Below, piece after piece: positions 26,991 through 39,518 of a DNA stretch of 64,000 nucleotides (position 1 is the first letter of the stretch; every line of letters begins with the position of its first letter). This DNA is from Macrobrachium rosenbergii (lineage: Eukaryota; Arthropoda; Malacostraca; Decapoda; Palaemonidae): NCBI RefSeq assembly GCF_040412425.1, contig NC_089762.1:18101712-18165711 (forward strand), in the 5' to 3' direction. The notes below the pieces were generated by a model that did no database searches, was not told the origin of the DNA, and saw only the letters and a list, made by a program, of their open reading frames with translations. The translations under genes were made by a program, and so were the position numbers.

Positions 26991-28710
26991 GTCCTCCTTC
27001 CTTTTGTATATATATATTATATATGTATGTATACATATATACATACATACATACATACATACATACATACATAAACTGTGCAGTACTTTTTAGAGATTTT
27101 AGAAATGCCGGAGATTAGATTTGGGTAAACAGGAAGAGGTTGTGGTAAGAAATGAAACATTTTTCGGAATAATGCGATAATTGTCTGGTTATTAAACTTT
27201 ACGGCACTATAGCAAAATTTACTGCACATATGCTTATTATGAAATGATTAAGACAAAAGCTTATTTTAAAAGTCACGAAGCAAAATAAAAATAAAAAAAC
27301 TAAAATCGTCAGAAAATATATACGGATATCTTTAACTATAATAACGAAAAAATATATAATTTGAATTGTCTATCATTTCCAATTATATTTCACCTTAAAG
27401 CTTTAGTGCAACTTCAAAATGTCAGATATGTAGCATGTGCAAATTCCGAAATCCTGTGTTATTTGGAAAGCGATGAAACTGGAAGACATGTTGTACGTGC
27501 TGTTCTGCGATGTTCACATTTACATTCAGACACTGATCTGAAATGATACTTAAATATATGCAAAATGTAAAAAAAAGAATCTTATTTTCTGGCTTGCTAA
27601 AGTTCACTATTATCACTGACAATTAGTTAGTTATCTACGTGTTATTATAAATGAACATATTTTTTAATGTAACACGCTACAGTGGTCATTAACTTTCATA
27701 ATCAACAGATTGGGAGGCCAAGAATAAAAACGAAAGTGAGAGGGAAAGGACTTGTAGTGAAACTTATGGCAAGAAATTAATGATCAATAATAATTAGCAC
27801 TTAAAGAAATAAACAAATAAAATATTTACTGCATTCACATGCAAGGTCTTCAAAACCAACCATGAAGAGGACCTGATACAGTGGCTATGGAACAGCCCAG
27901 GGTTTACGAAAATAATCTAGATAGGCTTGACTCAACTATGCGTGACAGTGAAGATGACCTAACTGCCTTAATTGTGACAAAGATTTTCCAGTCAACTGAG
28001 CAAGATATAACAGAAAGGAGGCTATCTCGAATTGACCCCGTGACTTTGCCGTTTGAGATTTTTAGCTTGGAAGTGTACAAAATCATTTGTTAGAAATTTA
28101 GCTGAAGATATTTTTTCAAGCTCATCATTTGTGTGTCATTGTATTAAGAGTCAATTTGATCTGACTGTTATTTTGAAGGTCACAAGAGAACATCCATATG
28201 CTGTTTTAACAAATTTAATCACACCGGCGTGCAAGCGTCACACTGTTCACAGTCCCCGAATCATGCACAATGACGACACGAGTGTTAAAGAGAAAATAGA
28301 ATGTTGGAGTTTCGATCATATGTAGAAATGAGCTGTTACCCGGTGTGACATAAAAGGAAATGATCACGGACTGTGAAACAAAATGAAAGTGTTGCAAAAA
28401 TGTTGCAAGGTGATTGGTAAACCAGATGACGCGGACGAATGCTCCTCATTCACGAAGTCGTACGTCACGCACGTCTTAAGCGAATGGCGACTTTCTTCGT
28501 CAAACTCTTCTGGAAGGGAATCATCGATCACATGTAGTTCATCTCGCAAATCGTCGTGAGCGATCATTCAGCTAATCTTTGGTCTGGCTCTACGTCTGAC
28601 GCAGTCGGATCCAGACAGACTCTCGAAACACCAGCAATAAATGCGAGTCCTTTAACGATTAGCAAGACTTCAGTTTTTAATTACAATTAAGTAAGATTAT
28701 GTGAATTCAG

Positions 28711-28711
<1 letters not shown>
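26991..28711. other. AT-rich unique sequence with an unassigned ORF
   Basis: A TATG/CATA repeat lies at 27007-27073. The plus strand has an ATG-started frame (27884-28093; MEQPRVYENNLDRLDSTM, then a Glu/Asp-rich amphipathic stretch) that looks protein-like but matches nothing I know. An acidic minus-strand frame (28567-28364) is equally unassigned. Exons cannot be demonstrated. Confidence 0.3.
27007..27073. repeat. (TATA)n-(CATA)n repeat
   Basis: Short AT run followed by about nine CATA units. Confidence 0.9.

Positions 28712-28777
<66 letters not shown>
28712..28777. repeat. (GA)n microsatellite
   Basis: About 65 bases of uninterrupted GA. Confidence 0.97.
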
Positions 28778-28780
<3 letters not shown>

Positions 28781-30220
28781 TCAGAATGATATTACTTAGC
28801 TTTACCTAACTTAGTGTAACGTAAATTTAAAAATACATGTGCACAACTATTTGAAATGCTCATTGGTTTATTAGCTGACGAAGGACTTAGATTTTGTGTG
28901 TCAGGTGGAGAAAGGATGAAACTTGTTGCTGTTGTCAGATTAATTGATCTTGTTCCCGTAAAGCAGTTTTTGAGCGGCTCTTTAGGGTGAAAATTTAGCG
29001 TTTTTGAGCGGCTCTTTAGGGTGAAAATTTAGCAAAGTCATCCAACCATAAATACTGGGAATATGTGGATATAAAGTATGTTTGACTTTAAATCGTTATT
29101 TTACCGAAGATTACTTTAGTTGATTTTTCAATGAGGCTGCACTAACTTTACTTGCAAGTCAGTATGAGATCATTTTTCGTGCTCATGATGCCGCTTTGGT
29201 GGCTTATAACTTGTTGGAAACCATCCCAGGTCGCTCTTTAATCATGCCTAAATAAATCTTTTTGCTGTGGATAAGCGTGTTGGAAGATTTGGCACTTCAC
29301 AAAGATGTACTTGCAAATAACAGTTATTATATGTGAAGTGTAATAGTAATTCAAATACGTCCACCCATAATAACGCGCACACACAACGAAAGCAGTTATG
29401 TTTTGCTAGATATACAGCAACTGCATCGTAATAAACCATTATAGACCGGAAATAAGAGGCGGCTGCTTGCCAAAAATTGTTCGTTTGTCCTAAGCAGCGG
29501 CTGTGAATTGTTTTCATTATCACTTTTTGTATATCAAACTGACTTCAGCAGAAATGGATTAGTAACGCTATACATTGTCTTCCTTGCATTGTGCACATCA
29601 TACAAGAATTGTATTTCATGTTTGTCTCTTGTTCTGAAAAAAGAACTTTCGTATTCATCATTTCTGTATATATCTTGATAAGCGTTAGTATTTTTTTTTT
29701 TAGTAAACTATATAATTTTATTTTTGCTTACAATCTATCCAAAAATTCGTCTGCCTGTTGTAGTCTAGTTGTCATGATGATTTTCCTCTCTAGTGAGAAA
29801 TCCGGATTCCATCTCCGGACAGAGCCTTGTCCGTTAAAATCTAGTTTGCCTTTGTTCCCCCAAGAACACGAGTATTTACTTGGTAGTTAATCTACAGTGA
29901 GACGCACCCAGGTTGGAGAAGGGAACGGGGTTTGTAGCCGAATTCTCAAACCTTGGTTGGAATTAAATAGGAGCAAGAGGTTTTTGGTTTTCCTATATCA
30001 ACGAGAGACCCGAGATAAGTCCTACACGAAACATCTTTAAATATGTTTCTTGAATAATACGGAGCGCCCATGTTGATATATGCAGTAAGCTATATGCATG
30101 GTGGTTTGTTGGCTATGGTTAGTTGCCTCCAGGATGCAGAGGGATGGGTACGAGGATGTAAGACTGGCATCAAAAGACTTGAGGAGAACTCTCTGTAGCC
30201 AGTTTCTTTAAGAGGAAAAG
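28778..30220. other. Unique sequence, no gene seen
   Basis: Apart from the 34-bp duplication at 28967 no structure was found. Open frames of up to about 99 codons are hydrophobic and T-rich, with no family features. Confidence 0.4.
28967..29034. repeat. 34-bp tandem duplication, near perfect
   Basis: The unit TTTTTGAGCGGCTC plus TTTAGGGTGAAAATTTAGC occurs at 28967-29000 and again at 29001-29034, differing only at the last base. Recent origin is implied. Confidence 0.95.
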
Positions 30221-30352
<132 letters not shown>

Positions 30353-30400
30353 GAAAGTGAATGTCTGTATGTTTATATGTTTTTGCGCTATAGAAATCCG

Positions 30401-31165
30401 AACCACTTGACCGATCTATACAAAATTTGGTACGTGGCCATCATTTAACCCAACTTAGATAGCAGGGTAGGTTTCAAACCCGTACTCCTTTCCCCTTCCC
30501 CTTCCCCTTCCCCCATCCCTTTGTAACTTATGTGGTAACCGCTTGACCAATCTAGACAAAATTTGGCTCTTGGTCATTATTTGACCTAACTAAGGTAATA
30601 GGGTAGGTTTCAAACCTGTACCCCCCTCCCATTCCCCATCCATTTGTAACTTATGTTGTAACCGCTTGACCGATCTAGACAAAATTTATCATGTGGCCAC
30701 CATTTGACCCAACTAAGATAGTAGGGTAGGTTTCAAATCCGTACTCCCTTCCCTTCCCCTTCCCCAATCCCTTTGTAACTTATGTGGTAACCGCTTGACC
30801 GATCTAGACAAAATGTGGCATGTGGCCATCATTTGACCCAACTAAGATAATAGGGTAGGTTTCAAACCCGTACCCCATTCCCCTTCACCTTCCCCTTCCC
30901 CCATCCCCTTCCTCCTTCCCTTTTTACCTTATGTGGTAACCGCTTGACCAATCTAGACAAAATTTGGCACTTGGCCATCATTTGACCCAACTTAGATAAT
31001 AGGGTAGGCTTCAAACCTGTACCCCATTCCCCCTTCCCTTTGTAACATAATTTGTAACTGCTTGACCGATCTAGAAAAATTTGGCACATGGCCATCATTT
31101 GACCCAACTTTGATAATAGGATAGGTTTCAAATCTGTACCTTCGCTTTGTAACTTATGTGGTAAA
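30401..31165. repeat. Tandem array, about 6 units of 117-150 bp
   Basis: Each unit contains CTTGACCGATCTAGACAAAA, TTTGACCCAACTAAGATA and GGGTAGGTTTCAAACC, then a C-rich CCTTCCCCTTCC tract of variable length and TTTGTAACTTATGTGGTA. Unit starts are near 30401, 30541, 30662, 30790, 30940 and 31057. Length variation is mostly in the C-rich part. Confidence 0.92.
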
Positions 31166-31283
31166 TAAACTCTACGGGTTTATCATACCTCATTTCATGT
31201 ACCAGATACCATAGAAATATATTACTGAAATGCTTTTCTTTGCTGTGATTAATAGTTCTGTATCAAGGTTTGTGATATGTTTA

Positions 31284-31462
31284 GGGGGGGGATTGTGTTT
31301 AGGTTTAGTGGGGATGTGTTTAGGTCTAGCAGGGGGTGTGTTTAGGTTTAGTGGGAGGTGTATCAGGTTTAGTGGGAGGTGTATTAGGTTTAGGAGGGTG
31401 TGCTTAGGTTTAGTGGGGGTGTTTTAGTTAATTTTGGGGCGTGTGTTTAGGTTTAGTGGTGG
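31284..31462. repeat. G-rich minisatellite
   Basis: About eight degenerate units of 20-25 bp built on GTTTAGGTTTAGTGGGGGTG. Four or more G-runs per 100 bases on the plus strand could permit a G-quadruplex. Confidence 0.85.
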
Positions 31463-31470
31463 GTTAAATT

Positions 31471-32483
31471 GGACAGTCACCACAATAATATCCCAACAAA
31501 ATGAACAGTCGGCACAGTAATACCTGGATAAAAGAGACAGTCACAACAGTAATACCTGGTGGACAGTCGCCACAGTAATGTTTGGATATAGGGGACAGAC
31601 AGTACAGTAATACCTGGAGAAATGGGACAGTCACCACAGTAATGCCACCTGGATAAAAGTGACAGTCAGCACAGTAATACCTGGATAAATGGGACAGCCA
31701 CCACAGTAATATCTGGATAAATGGGACAGTCAGCACAGTAATATCTGGATAAAATGGAGTCACCACAGTAATACCTGGATAAAAGGAACAGTCAGCACAG
31801 TAATACATAGATAAAAGGGACAGGCAGAACAGTAATGCCTGAATAAACGGGACTGTCACCACAGTAATACATGGGAGACAGTCACCATAGCAATGTCTGA
31901 ACAAATTGGACAGTCACCACAGTAATACCTGGATAAAAGGCACAGTTAGCACAGCAATACCTGGATAAAAGGAACAGTCACCACAGTAATGTCTGGATAA
32001 AAAGGACAGTCACCACAGTAATGTCTGGGTAAAAGGGACAGTCAGCACAGTAATACCTGGATGAATGGGAAAGTCAGCAGAGTAATAGCTGGACAAAAGG
32101 GATGGTCACCAAAGTGACATCTGGATAAATGGGGCAGTCACCTCAGTAATAACTGGATAAATGGGACATTACTACAGAAATACCTGGATAAAAGGGGTAG
32201 TCAGTATAGTAATACCTGGATATATGGGACAGTCAGCACAGTCATACCTGGATAAAAGAGACATCACCACAGTAATACCTGGATAAATGGGATAGTCACC
32301 ACAGTAATATCTAGATAAATGGGACAGTCAGCAAAGTAATATTTGGATAAAAGGGACAGTTAGTACAGTAATTTCTGGATGAAAGGGACAGTCATTACAG
32401 CAGTACTTGGGTAAATGGGACAGTTAGCACTGTAATATTTGGATAAAAGAGATATTCAGTACAGTAATTCCTGGATAAAAGGG
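31471..32483. repeat. 31-bp minisatellite, about 32 units
   Basis: The unit reads ACAGTCACCACAGTAATACC then TGGATAAAAGG, with variants (CAGCACAG for CACCACAG; AAATGG for AAAAGG). Units are contiguous with no spacers, and divergence is scattered. Because 31 is not a multiple of three, the minus strand stays open for 146 codons by cycling frames (Cys, Tyr and Val-rich), which is a by-product. Confidence 0.95.
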
Positions 32484-32571
32484 TACAAGGATGTGCTGAA
32501 AATACAAGGATGTGCATGAAAATTTTTCTAAGTTCTTGAGAATTTTCCCAGGCTGCACTGAGTTGGTCAGC

Positions 32572-32572
<1 letters not shown>

Positions 32573-32632
<60 letters not shown>
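32573..32632. repeat. (AT)n microsatellite
   Basis: About 58 bases of AT between the Helitron-like end and the mariner. Confidence 0.96.
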
Positions 32633-32639
<7 letters not shown>

Positions 32640-32657
32640 TACTGTATATACACACAC

Positions 32658-34035
32658 CAGGTGTTTCAAAATTAGAGCCCCCCTCCCCCTCCACAGAATA
32701 AGTGGAAAGTTATGAAGTTTTCTGCTATAGCCTGTCTCCAAATACATTATTTTTAGTTTCTATTAAGCTATTTTTCATTTTACATTTCTTGTATTTTCAG
32801 ACTGAGTGACGGAGTTAGGTACAGCCATGGCTAATGACTTGGAGGAAATCAGATGGATTGACCGAATTCCGGACTATAACCTTCAGAGAGGCCAGGGATG
32901 CTGGCGCATCCTTCATTTCACGTTCCTGGATAGCTAAATACATTAAAAGAGATGAATCCTTTGTTAAAAGAAACTGGAACAAAAATCCATATGACTGTCA
33001 TCGTGAAAAGAGTGAGAATCTTGGAAGGCCTAAAGTCCTTTCTCAGGAGTCAAAAGACATCATAGCTGAGACAGTGGGTAAACCAAGAAAGTCTTTACAT
33101 AAATTGGCGCTTGAACTAGAAACAAAAAGTGGAAAGAAGAGAAATTATAGTGCTGTATATTGTGAGTTGAAAAAATCTGGTATCAAGCCATTTCATGTTA
33201 TCAGCAAGCCCAACATCACTCAGCAACAGAGAGAAGACAGTGCATGGTTTTGTGGTTCCTTTCTTAAAGATTGGGATGAAGCTGACTTTCTCCATGTTGC
33301 CGCATCAGATGAATTCTTCATTTACACAGTCAGGAAGCCAAATCATAAAAATGACATCATTTGGGCTGCAAAGTTAGATGATATCAGCAATGACGTGCGC
33401 TATCGCCAAGTTGTGAAATTTCCTGAATGTTTTGGGAATTTTTTCTCTGTTTCACAGCCAAACGGTTAATGTGAATCATCAAAGAAAAAGGACACTCATG
33501 GAATGGTGAATACTTCAGAGAAACTGTGCTTACTGGTGGAGTATTTCCTTTCCTCAAAGATCCTGAAAATGTGTTATCTGCTGAAGAAGTCACATTTTTG
33601 CATGATAAGGCACCATGTTTCAAGGCTCTTCAGACACGGGAGCTGCTTCAAAACAGTGGTATCGATTTCTTCTCGCCAAGTGAATTTCCAGGTAGCTCCC
33701 CTGACCTTAATGTCTATGAAAACATTGGTAGTATCTTATAGGATTGTGTTGAAGCCCGCACAGTGAACTATGATGGTATACCAAACCTCGACGACCTGCG
33801 AAGAGAGGTGACCCAAGTGCTCAGGGAAATGGAGTTTGAGTCTCAGCTTTTTGCAATTTGCTGAAATCATACCCTCAAAAATGCAGGCTGTGGTACAGGC
33901 AGATGGAGGCCACACAAAATATTAAATACCCAGAGAGAAACTTAAATAAATACCTGTTCTGAATTACTTTTGTTTTTGTCGATATCAATTTTAGTTTATG
34001 CTGTAGGGGGGTGCCTCTAATTTCGAAATACCCTG
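32658..34035 (+). mobile_element. Tc1/mariner-superfamily transposon, 1.38 kb, inactive
   Basis: The terminal inverted repeats match: left CAGGTGTTTCAAAATTAGAG (32658 on) and right, as the reverse complement, CAGGGTATTTCGAAATTAGAG (ending 34035), both followed by a CCCCCCT run. The right flank is TA; the left flank is inside a CA run, so a TA duplication is not clear on that side. The internal transposase occupies 32827-33900. Confidence 0.93.
32827..33900 (+). pseudogene. Tc1/mariner-like transposase, frameshifted
   Basis: The ATG at 32827 starts MANDLEEIRWI, then the frame slips. From about 32870 a long frame (to 33469) carries an HTH-type N-terminus (SFISRSWIAKYIKRDESFV), a linker with NLGRPKVLSQESKDII, and the first catalytic Asp in LHVAASDEFFIYT. 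A second slip at about 33450 moves to the frame with NGEYFRETVL, FLHDKAPCFKAL (second Asp) and GSSPDLNVYENIGSIL (third acidic position). A TGA lies near 33472 and a TAG near 33740, where the helix should go on. The three acidic residues are kept, with 34 or so residues expected between the last two, so this is a DDE-type pseudogene with two frameshifts and at least two stops. Confidence 0.92.
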
Positions 34036-34317
<282 letters not shown>

Positions 34318-34580
34318 CCCTATGTATTCCTCGTCCATGCAGTATCTTTTCAACTTCTACAAAGATAGCATCAAATCAAGAACTAAATATATAATGAAAA
34401 CAGTGTGTAGTATACCACAACAGACGAACAAAGTGCTGATATTGAAAAAAGTAATTCGTAGTGCCGTCAAAATTTATATAGATTCAATATTTTGAAGGAA
34501 ATCATCGTAAATTTTTATTCCCATGGGTTTTAACAATGAAACTTCCCTATTTCCATCCTTCCAGGGACGTAACGGGTTTT

Positions 34581-34585
<5 letters not shown>

Positions 34586-34620
<35 letters not shown>
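34586..34620. repeat. (CT)n-(GT)n microsatellite
   Basis: About 26 bases of CT joined to 9 of GT. Confidence 0.93.
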
Positions 34621-34733
34621 CGCACGGCAAAGAATGAAAGGAACTGGAAAGAAAATAAATAGCCTAATGCTGACATGGCCTTCTAATGGTCTAACAACCT
34701 AAGGCAGTCAGGATTTCCAGGCATCTACTCTCT

Positions 34734-34946
34734 TCAGTCCATGACTGCCCACCTGCATCTCCTGAGACCCTGGAAGGCTTTGCCAGGCGAAATGCTACTC
34801 CTTGGCGAATGACCCTCACGAATTTGGAATCCATTTCTCACGCCATTTAAGTAAACGTGGCAATAATCCCGCGTCCTATTGTTTAATGAAATAACGCAAG
34901 CAAGCTCTCGAGGTGTTTCCCACTTCATGGCTGTCCGGACGGTCAT
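34734..34946 (-). pseudogene. Possible retroelement ORF fragment (DIRS/Ngaro-like pattern)
   Basis: The minus strand is open for 70 codons. The order TPRELACVISLNNR, DYCHVYLNGVRNGFQIRE resembles the segment WxxEL...YLxxGxxxGFxIG found near the start of some tyrosine-recombinase retroelement proteins. The match is short, the flanks are unremarkable, and no RT or recombinase is nearby. Chance similarity cannot be excluded. Confidence 0.3.
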
Positions 34947-35092
34947 GGAGATGAGTTATGCGGTGGAGTTCCTCTCAGTGATCGTGGATTATAAATTCAG
35001 ACCTCAAAGGAAAAAATGGAAAAGAAAAAACACTGAATGTTTTGCTTTCTCTGTGATTCGGAAAGCTTTTCTCAGTAAGGAAATCATGCTCT

Positions 35093-35126
<34 letters not shown>

Positions 35127-36391
35127 GCGGGGATGAGGTTTCCTTGTATGTTTTATTCCTTCCACGGTTTCAGTCTGTCTTTTCGCTTTTTTTTTTTTTC
35201 TTTTGACTTCACAGATTTTATATTTCCTTTTCAAGAGAATGCCATTCCATATTCACAGTGGAATTAACGCATTATATTATACAGATGTGGTAGTGCGCCA
35301 TCATATCTTTTATTTTTTATGTAAAGGAATAATGGGCGCCAGTGTTAATGAGAACAATTCGAACTTATCAGAAGATTGTTGTTACCTTCAAGCGTGTCCC
35401 TAAAATAGCCGATATCCTTGTTGTGTTTGGGAGGACCGCAGCCACCCACTAATTCAATCTCGGGCGGGGAGCATCAGAGGCTCCGTTTACAAATTCTTTT
35501 TACAGGTATTGCGTGATGGTCCCCCACGGAGATATGCCCACGCCACGTAGTCTTCTTTAAATCTAATTAAGTGTGATGATAAGTAAGTCGAGATAAAAAA
35601 AGGAGACTGAAAAAAGAACCCATGTGAGTCTTTCCTTTTATCAGTTCACTCAACCATTTAGTACCATTTTCCTTCGGTGGGCGTCTCACTTTTAATGTGA
35701 ATTTGTTCTATGAACGAACAAAGTACCCTTTGTTTGCTGCAATAATGATTTCTTATTCCCACTTCGTTCTTGAACATTGTTTCGTCTTAATTTACGGCAC
35801 TTTTAATGAACACATCATCGCTTATTCCTGAAGCTGAACGGAACTTTTTATTTTTGTTTCGAAATCAACAACAATATTCATTATGAGGGCAGAATCCGTT
35901 AAGCAAAGTCTCATTTCGTCAGATTATCAATTCGCAAGGTATTAGGAGGCAAGAAATATGAAATTATCGAATTTATTGTGGAGAACGTGGTTGTGGTTTC
36001 TTCTTCATGCATTTCACTTCCATACCTTCTCATTACAAACATACATCGTTGTAAAAAGTAAACGTTCTCTGAAGGTGGTAACTGTAACAAACCAAAAGCT
36101 GAGTGTGCATAATAAAATTATGGCCATAAACATTCATTTCCGTTCTCCTTCTCCCCTTGTAAATCTTCGGAGAGAGAGAGACAACTATGTACTTGATACA
36201 TAGCTTAGGTCAGCAAAAGCACACTGGATTTTTGGGGCACGAAAGAGGAACAGATGACATTGGTGCTTATCAACGTCAAAACACACACACACACACAAGT
36301 GAGATGTAGGATAACAGCTGTGAGATGGAAAGTTCTAACAATCATGTTTATGGCGGAAATTAACTGGTGCTCCATATTCGCTCAATACTTC
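34947..36391. other. Unique sequence, no gene seen
   Basis: Contains a (GA)n run at 35095-35123 and a T-rich run near 35189. No other structure was noted. Confidence 0.4.
35095..35123. repeat. (GA)n microsatellite
   Basis: About 28 bases of GA. Confidence 0.93.
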
Positions 36392-36666
36392 TGTGTGGGA
36401 CTTTCTACACAGTGGAGAACAAGGATAACAAAGTGGGAAAGATTAAAATACACAAATTTATGGAATAATTGTCAGGACCATAGTTATCACTGATAAACTA
36501 GCAAAACTTGATAGCATATATATCCTGTTAGAGTTTATAAATGAAGTTCAAGTACACTTAGTATCATGAAACACATTTTGATAATATCTATATATGCGTG
36601 TATATGTAGATATTATCAAAATGTGTTTTATGATATATATAGAATGTATATATATATAAAAATACG

Positions 36667-36721
<55 letters not shown>

Positions 36722-36933
36722 CATACACGTATATATAGATATTATCAAAATGTGTTTCATGATACTAAGTGTACTTGTACTTCATTTATTAACTCTAAGT
36801 GGATATATATGCCATCAAGTTTTGCTAGTTTATCAGTGATAACTATGGTCCTGACAATTATTCCCTAAATTTGTGTATTTTAATCTTTCCCACTTTGTTA
36901 TCCTTGTTCTCTACTTTGTAGAAAGTCCCACAC
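36392..36933. repeat. Long inverted repeat around (AT)n
   Basis: The left arm (36392-36606) begins TGTGTGGGACTTTCTAC; the right arm (36728-36933) ends with its complement GTAGAAAGTCCCACAC. The arms share CAAGGATAACAAAGTGGGAA, ATTGTCAGGACCATAGTTAT and TATCATGAAACACATTTTGA with few differences. The centre is AT-rich. An extra partial copy of the innermost 25 bases (36601-36630) makes a small palindrome within the left arm. Confidence 0.94.
36628..36720. repeat. (AT)n core of the inverted repeat
   Basis: Interrupted AT with about 52 bases uninterrupted. Confidence 0.93.
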
Positions 36934-37061
36934 CGAATTTTCTTACCATACCAAATAACGACGTATAAATCAGGATGACAAATACTTACTTACGTCAGGA
37001 GAAATTGTTCACGATGCATCGTAGCTTTATTAAGATTAAAATGAAATCTTGAGTGAACAAC

Positions 37062-37180
37062 ATATGAATTTTTCAGTCGAGAAACATGCCAAGTGCCATC
37101 TTTAAAATATAATAAATTAAATTAAAAATACTTATGCCCAGGATGGCGCTTGGCATGTTTCTCGGCTGAAAGGCTCATAT
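37062..37180. repeat. Short inverted repeat, arms of 40 bp
   Basis: 37062-37101 and 37141-37180 are reverse complements sharing GAGAAACATGCCAAG and its flanks with six or so mismatches. The spacer is an AT-rich 39 bp. The right arm runs straight into (AT)n. Confidence 0.9.
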
Positions 37181-37230
37181 ATAATTTTATATATATAATA
37201 TATATATAATATATAATATATATATATGTA

Positions 37231-37319
<89 letters not shown>
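37178..37319. repeat. (AT)n-(GT)n microsatellite
   Basis: Interrupted AT, about 60 bases of pure AT, then about 30 of GT. Confidence 0.96.
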
Positions 37320-37320
<1 letters not shown>

Positions 37321-38918
37321 TGGGTGTGTCCTTATACTCTTCTGCAAATACTCATATTCAGTGACGTGCAAGAATGTACACATAATGAAGGTAAGGTATA
37401 GATTGAATATTTTATCAGTTTAGCGATCCCTAAGGGAATATTATATTTTCGGCGTCTTCAATAATAGACAAATCAAGATAGGCCCGATAAGCACGTCAAA
37501 AAACGACAACTGAAGTAGTACGGGACAGCTGCTTACCGCCTGTACAGCGAAAATTGACTGATGAAACTGCTGAAAAAAAAAAATCGGAAATGCCTACAAA
37601 TGATAACTTGGACGTTCCCAACTTAATTTCATTCGTTTTTGGGAACGAAAACATACAGGCCATTCCACTGGAAATTCATAATAGTGCAATGAACCATTGC
37701 TTTCATTTTCTCTTCTGAAAGGGAATTATTCAGGTTATGCTGTTACTGACAGGGAATGAAGCTTTCAACAAAAAGAAATTGATGAAAATCGTTTTGCGAA
37801 ATAATTTGTTCATTAGCTTCCTTCAATTTAGTCTCTGCAAGATTATCTTTACTTGGCATCTCTCTAATGATGGCGTAACCTTTTTTTTGATACATTCTTT
37901 GGCAAGAATAATGTCTTAAAAGTATATTGTACCTGTGGAAATATCAGTTTTACATGTACCTAAGACACAAAATTTATACGTATTGAATCAGGTGTAGTGG
38001 TTTAAACTTGTAGGCATGTTAACATTTTGCTCAAATTTGTTGCATTCATCAATGTGGGCCAGTTATATAAGTCACTTTAATTCTTGTGCACAGGTTTACA
38101 TCAGTTTCAGAGACGTTAGAACCAGCTTATTTACTATCCCGTCACTGGACATAAACAAGTTACGTGTTTTTTTTTCAGTATAGCAGAAAGTTTAAGTAGG
38201 ATTATCATGAGAATTTGCTTCAGTTCTTTAACCAAATATTATAAGGTATGCATTATTGGAGTGTATTGCACCACCGACACCTAAGGTATTCATTTTCTCA
38301 GCATTTGATTTTGGAATGAGATTTATAACCTTACGCTAATTCCCCTGGAAATTCATGTGGCAATGGCGTTTGACGTTTACCAGTAGTCACCTGTCCTGGT
38401 ACTTATTGAAATGAACGTTGCTCACCTTCGCCAGTCGGAAACCGATAGTATAACAATGGTGTATGATAACGGTGGACATCTTTCGTTATTTTTATATGAT
38501 TTTCAGTGCAAGGCTGGAAAATCAGGTAAAGAATGCATCATGAATGTACCGCTATCAGTATGTCAAAAATGAAGGCCTACTTATTTCGTTCTAAAGTTAA
38601 GTCACGCGATGAAACTTTTTTTTTTTTATAAATTTTCCTTCGCACAGAACATTCAGCATTTGGACACGTGATCAGTCTCGATGTGACAGTTGGCTTAAAT
38701 TACATACTGTTGCAAACAAAGCAAGATCATTATGTGAAGATATAATTGATAAATTACTGAACTACTGAAACTTTGCCCAGAGTGACCGAGAGGCATTATA
38801 ATAATTTATATTCTGAACGCAAACACTCATTACCAAGACAAATTTTCTCTTAAACTTGTTCTCGAGGACTAGCACACGCATACACACCGACGTACATATG
38901 CGCATAAGTACACGTACA

Positions 38919-38920
<2 letters not shown>
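37320..38920. other. AT-rich unique sequence, no gene seen
   Basis: No structure or coding signal recognised in about 1.6 kb. Confidence 0.45.

Positions 38921-39010
<90 letters not shown>
38921..39010. repeat. (AT)n microsatellite
   Basis: About 88 bases of uninterrupted AT. Confidence 0.97.
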
Positions 39011-39012
<2 letters not shown>

Positions 39013-39063
39013 CTATAACGATAACCTTACTTGTATGATGGTGTTAATAAGCTGCTTATGAAA

Positions 39064-39065
<2 letters not shown>

Positions 39066-39127
<62 letters not shown>

Positions 39128-39131
39128 CTTG

Positions 39132-39224
<93 letters not shown>

Positions 39225-39226
39225 CG
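39066..39226. repeat. (AT)n microsatellite with breaks
   Basis: Two AT blocks separated by ATACTTGTATA and a single C interruption. Confidence 0.96.
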
Positions 39227-39455
39227 TACATTGTTTCAGCGTTTGCCATTGATAGCGGATGTCATTTTCAGATATTTCCGTTATAACTAAGTGAAATTGT
39301 CCTTTGATGCTCTCGACCATATGTATCTAATAACATGTCAGCCTGGGTTCAGCAGGTGACTTTCACGCCGTGACTTCACGATACCCTTATAAGGATGCTG
39401 TCGGTCTCGGATTACTGCGGACGAACTTCTCGCCACTATCTGAAAAAAAAAAAGT

Positions 39456-39459
<4 letters not shown>

Positions 39460-39516
<57 letters not shown>
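39460..39516. repeat. (AG)n microsatellite
   Basis: About 55 bases of AG preceded by an A-rich run. Confidence 0.97.

Positions 39517-39518
<2 letters not shown>

Noticed and set aside
31284..31462. Interstitial telomere repeat
   Set aside because: The unit is 20-25 bp with TTTAGG words only in part; pure TTAGG arrays are absent.
31471..32483. Could the 31-bp array be a CRISPR array?
   Set aside because: Units are contiguous with no unique spacers and diverge throughout. The context is a eukaryotic transposon, so it is a minisatellite.
36001..36203. Short frame near 35958 with a possible signal-peptide-like start
   Set aside because: No cleavage context, no homology and many equally hydrophobic chance frames nearby.
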